This document shows positions 5,218 through 5,485 of a stretch of 5,485 bases of DNA, in pieces. The notes under the pieces were generated by a model. The model saw only the letters and a list, made by a program, of their open reading frames with translations, was not told the origin of the DNA and did not search any database. Position 1 is the first letter of the stretch; every line of letters begins with the position of its first letter. The translations under genes and the position numbers were made by a program. Source of the stretch: Geodermatophilaceae bacterium (lineage in GTDB: Bacteria > Actinomycetota > Actinomycetes > Mycobacteriales > Geodermatophilaceae); assembly GCA_013813215.1 (NCBI GenBank), contig JACCSC010000475.1:1-5485 (forward strand), in the 5' to 3' direction.

Positions 5218-5485
5218 TATTCAACGAGTTCGCGTTGTTGACGCTGTACTCCGCGGAGGTGCTCGAAGTGGAATTTCCCGCCGCCCAATGTGTGTAGTCG
5301 CCAGGTGCGTTGGTGGACGGCGCGGTGGTGTCGGCGGCAGAGCAGGATGAGGTTGTTGAGGTCGGTGCGTCCGCCGTGGTACCAGGGCTTGAGGTGGTGG
5401 GCGTCGCACCATTGTGGGGGTCGGTCGCAGCCGGGGGCTTGGCAGTGTTTGTCGCGGACGGCCGGCGCGGTGCGTTGGGCGGGGG
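5217..5485 (-). CDS. HNH endonuclease-domain protein, C-terminal part (DUF222/13E12-like; start outside window)
   Basis: On the minus strand the frame is open from the window edge to a TAG at 5219-5217, giving the last 88 residues of a protein whose start lies beyond 5485. It contains a textbook HNH module: the zinc-type pair C14/C19 in CQAPGC, then C26-D-A-H29-H30 followed by LKPWYHGGRTDLNN (N43/N44) and LLCRRHH (C49, H52, H53), counted from the first complete codon at 5483. This arrangement is typical of the C-terminal end of DUF222/13E12-repeat proteins, a family found in many paralogous copies in actinobacterial genomes; the DUF222 part itself is not in view. The presumed activity is metal-dependent DNA cleavage or nicking, with unknown biological role. 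It ends 8 bases from the peptidase stop, in convergent orientation. The HNH call is secure; the DUF222 assignment is inferred from the tail. Confidence 0.88.
   Translation of the reverse strand, partial: PAQRTAPAVRDKHCQAPGCDRPPQWCDAHHLKPWYHGGRTDLNNLILLCRRHHRAVHQRTWRLHTLGGGKFHFEHLRGVQRQQRELVE

Noticed and set aside
1..5485. tRNA, rRNA, CRISPR arrays, insertion sequences or long repeats
   Set aside because: No regularly spaced repeats, transposase motifs, terminal inverted repeats or RNA gene signatures were seen on either strand; non-coding gaps are at most 135 bases.

Overview
The window is very GC-rich. Its coding frames prefer G or C at third positions and often start with GTG, and its protein families are typical of actinomycetes: a ComF-like phosphoribosyltransferase next to a long-form HPF, a TIGR03885-type LLM flavin oxidoreductase, and a DUF222/13E12-type HNH protein. 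The HPF text resembles Micromonosporales proteins as I remember them, but the genus cannot be fixed from this sequence. About 93% of the window is protein-coding, and I saw no tRNA, rRNA, CRISPR array or insertion sequence.

Left part (1-3834, all + strand). The 3' end of a ComF-family phosphoribosyltransferase gene (1-537) is followed by a 74-base gap and then a tight three-gene block: long-form ribosome hibernation promoting factor (612-1205), a TIGR03885-like FMN-type LLM oxidoreductase (1202-2170), and a GH13 enzyme resembling trehalose synthase (2167-3834). The two internal junctions are 4-base stop/start overlaps (GTGA and ATGA), so the three genes are almost certainly co-transcribed and probably translationally coupled. 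The usual actinobacterial context for hpf, as I recall it, is upstream of secA; here it is joined to an oxidoreductase/sugar-enzyme pair. An inferred common theme is starvation or desiccation survival: ribosome silencing plus trehalose/maltose or alpha-glucan metabolism plus a redox enzyme of unknown substrate.

Middle (3835-3969). This 135-base gap contains a stem-loop just after the GH13 gene, which may be a weak terminator or an operator, and a second small inverted repeat nearer the next gene.

Right part (3970-5485). A subtilisin-family (S8) serine peptidase with a complete catalytic triad, no visible signal peptide and an unassigned N-terminal region of about 110-130 residues occupies 3970-5208. 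It carries the only in-frame TTA codon in the window. Only 8 bases later, on the opposite strand, lies the C-terminal end of an HNH endonuclease-domain protein (5217-5485). It has no start inside the window and is recognised from its translation alone. This end looks more accessory than the left block.

I found no clear multi-gene undescribed defence or mobile system. The items most worth a second look are the hpf-LLM-GH13 coupling and the signal-less subtilase with its own N-terminal region.
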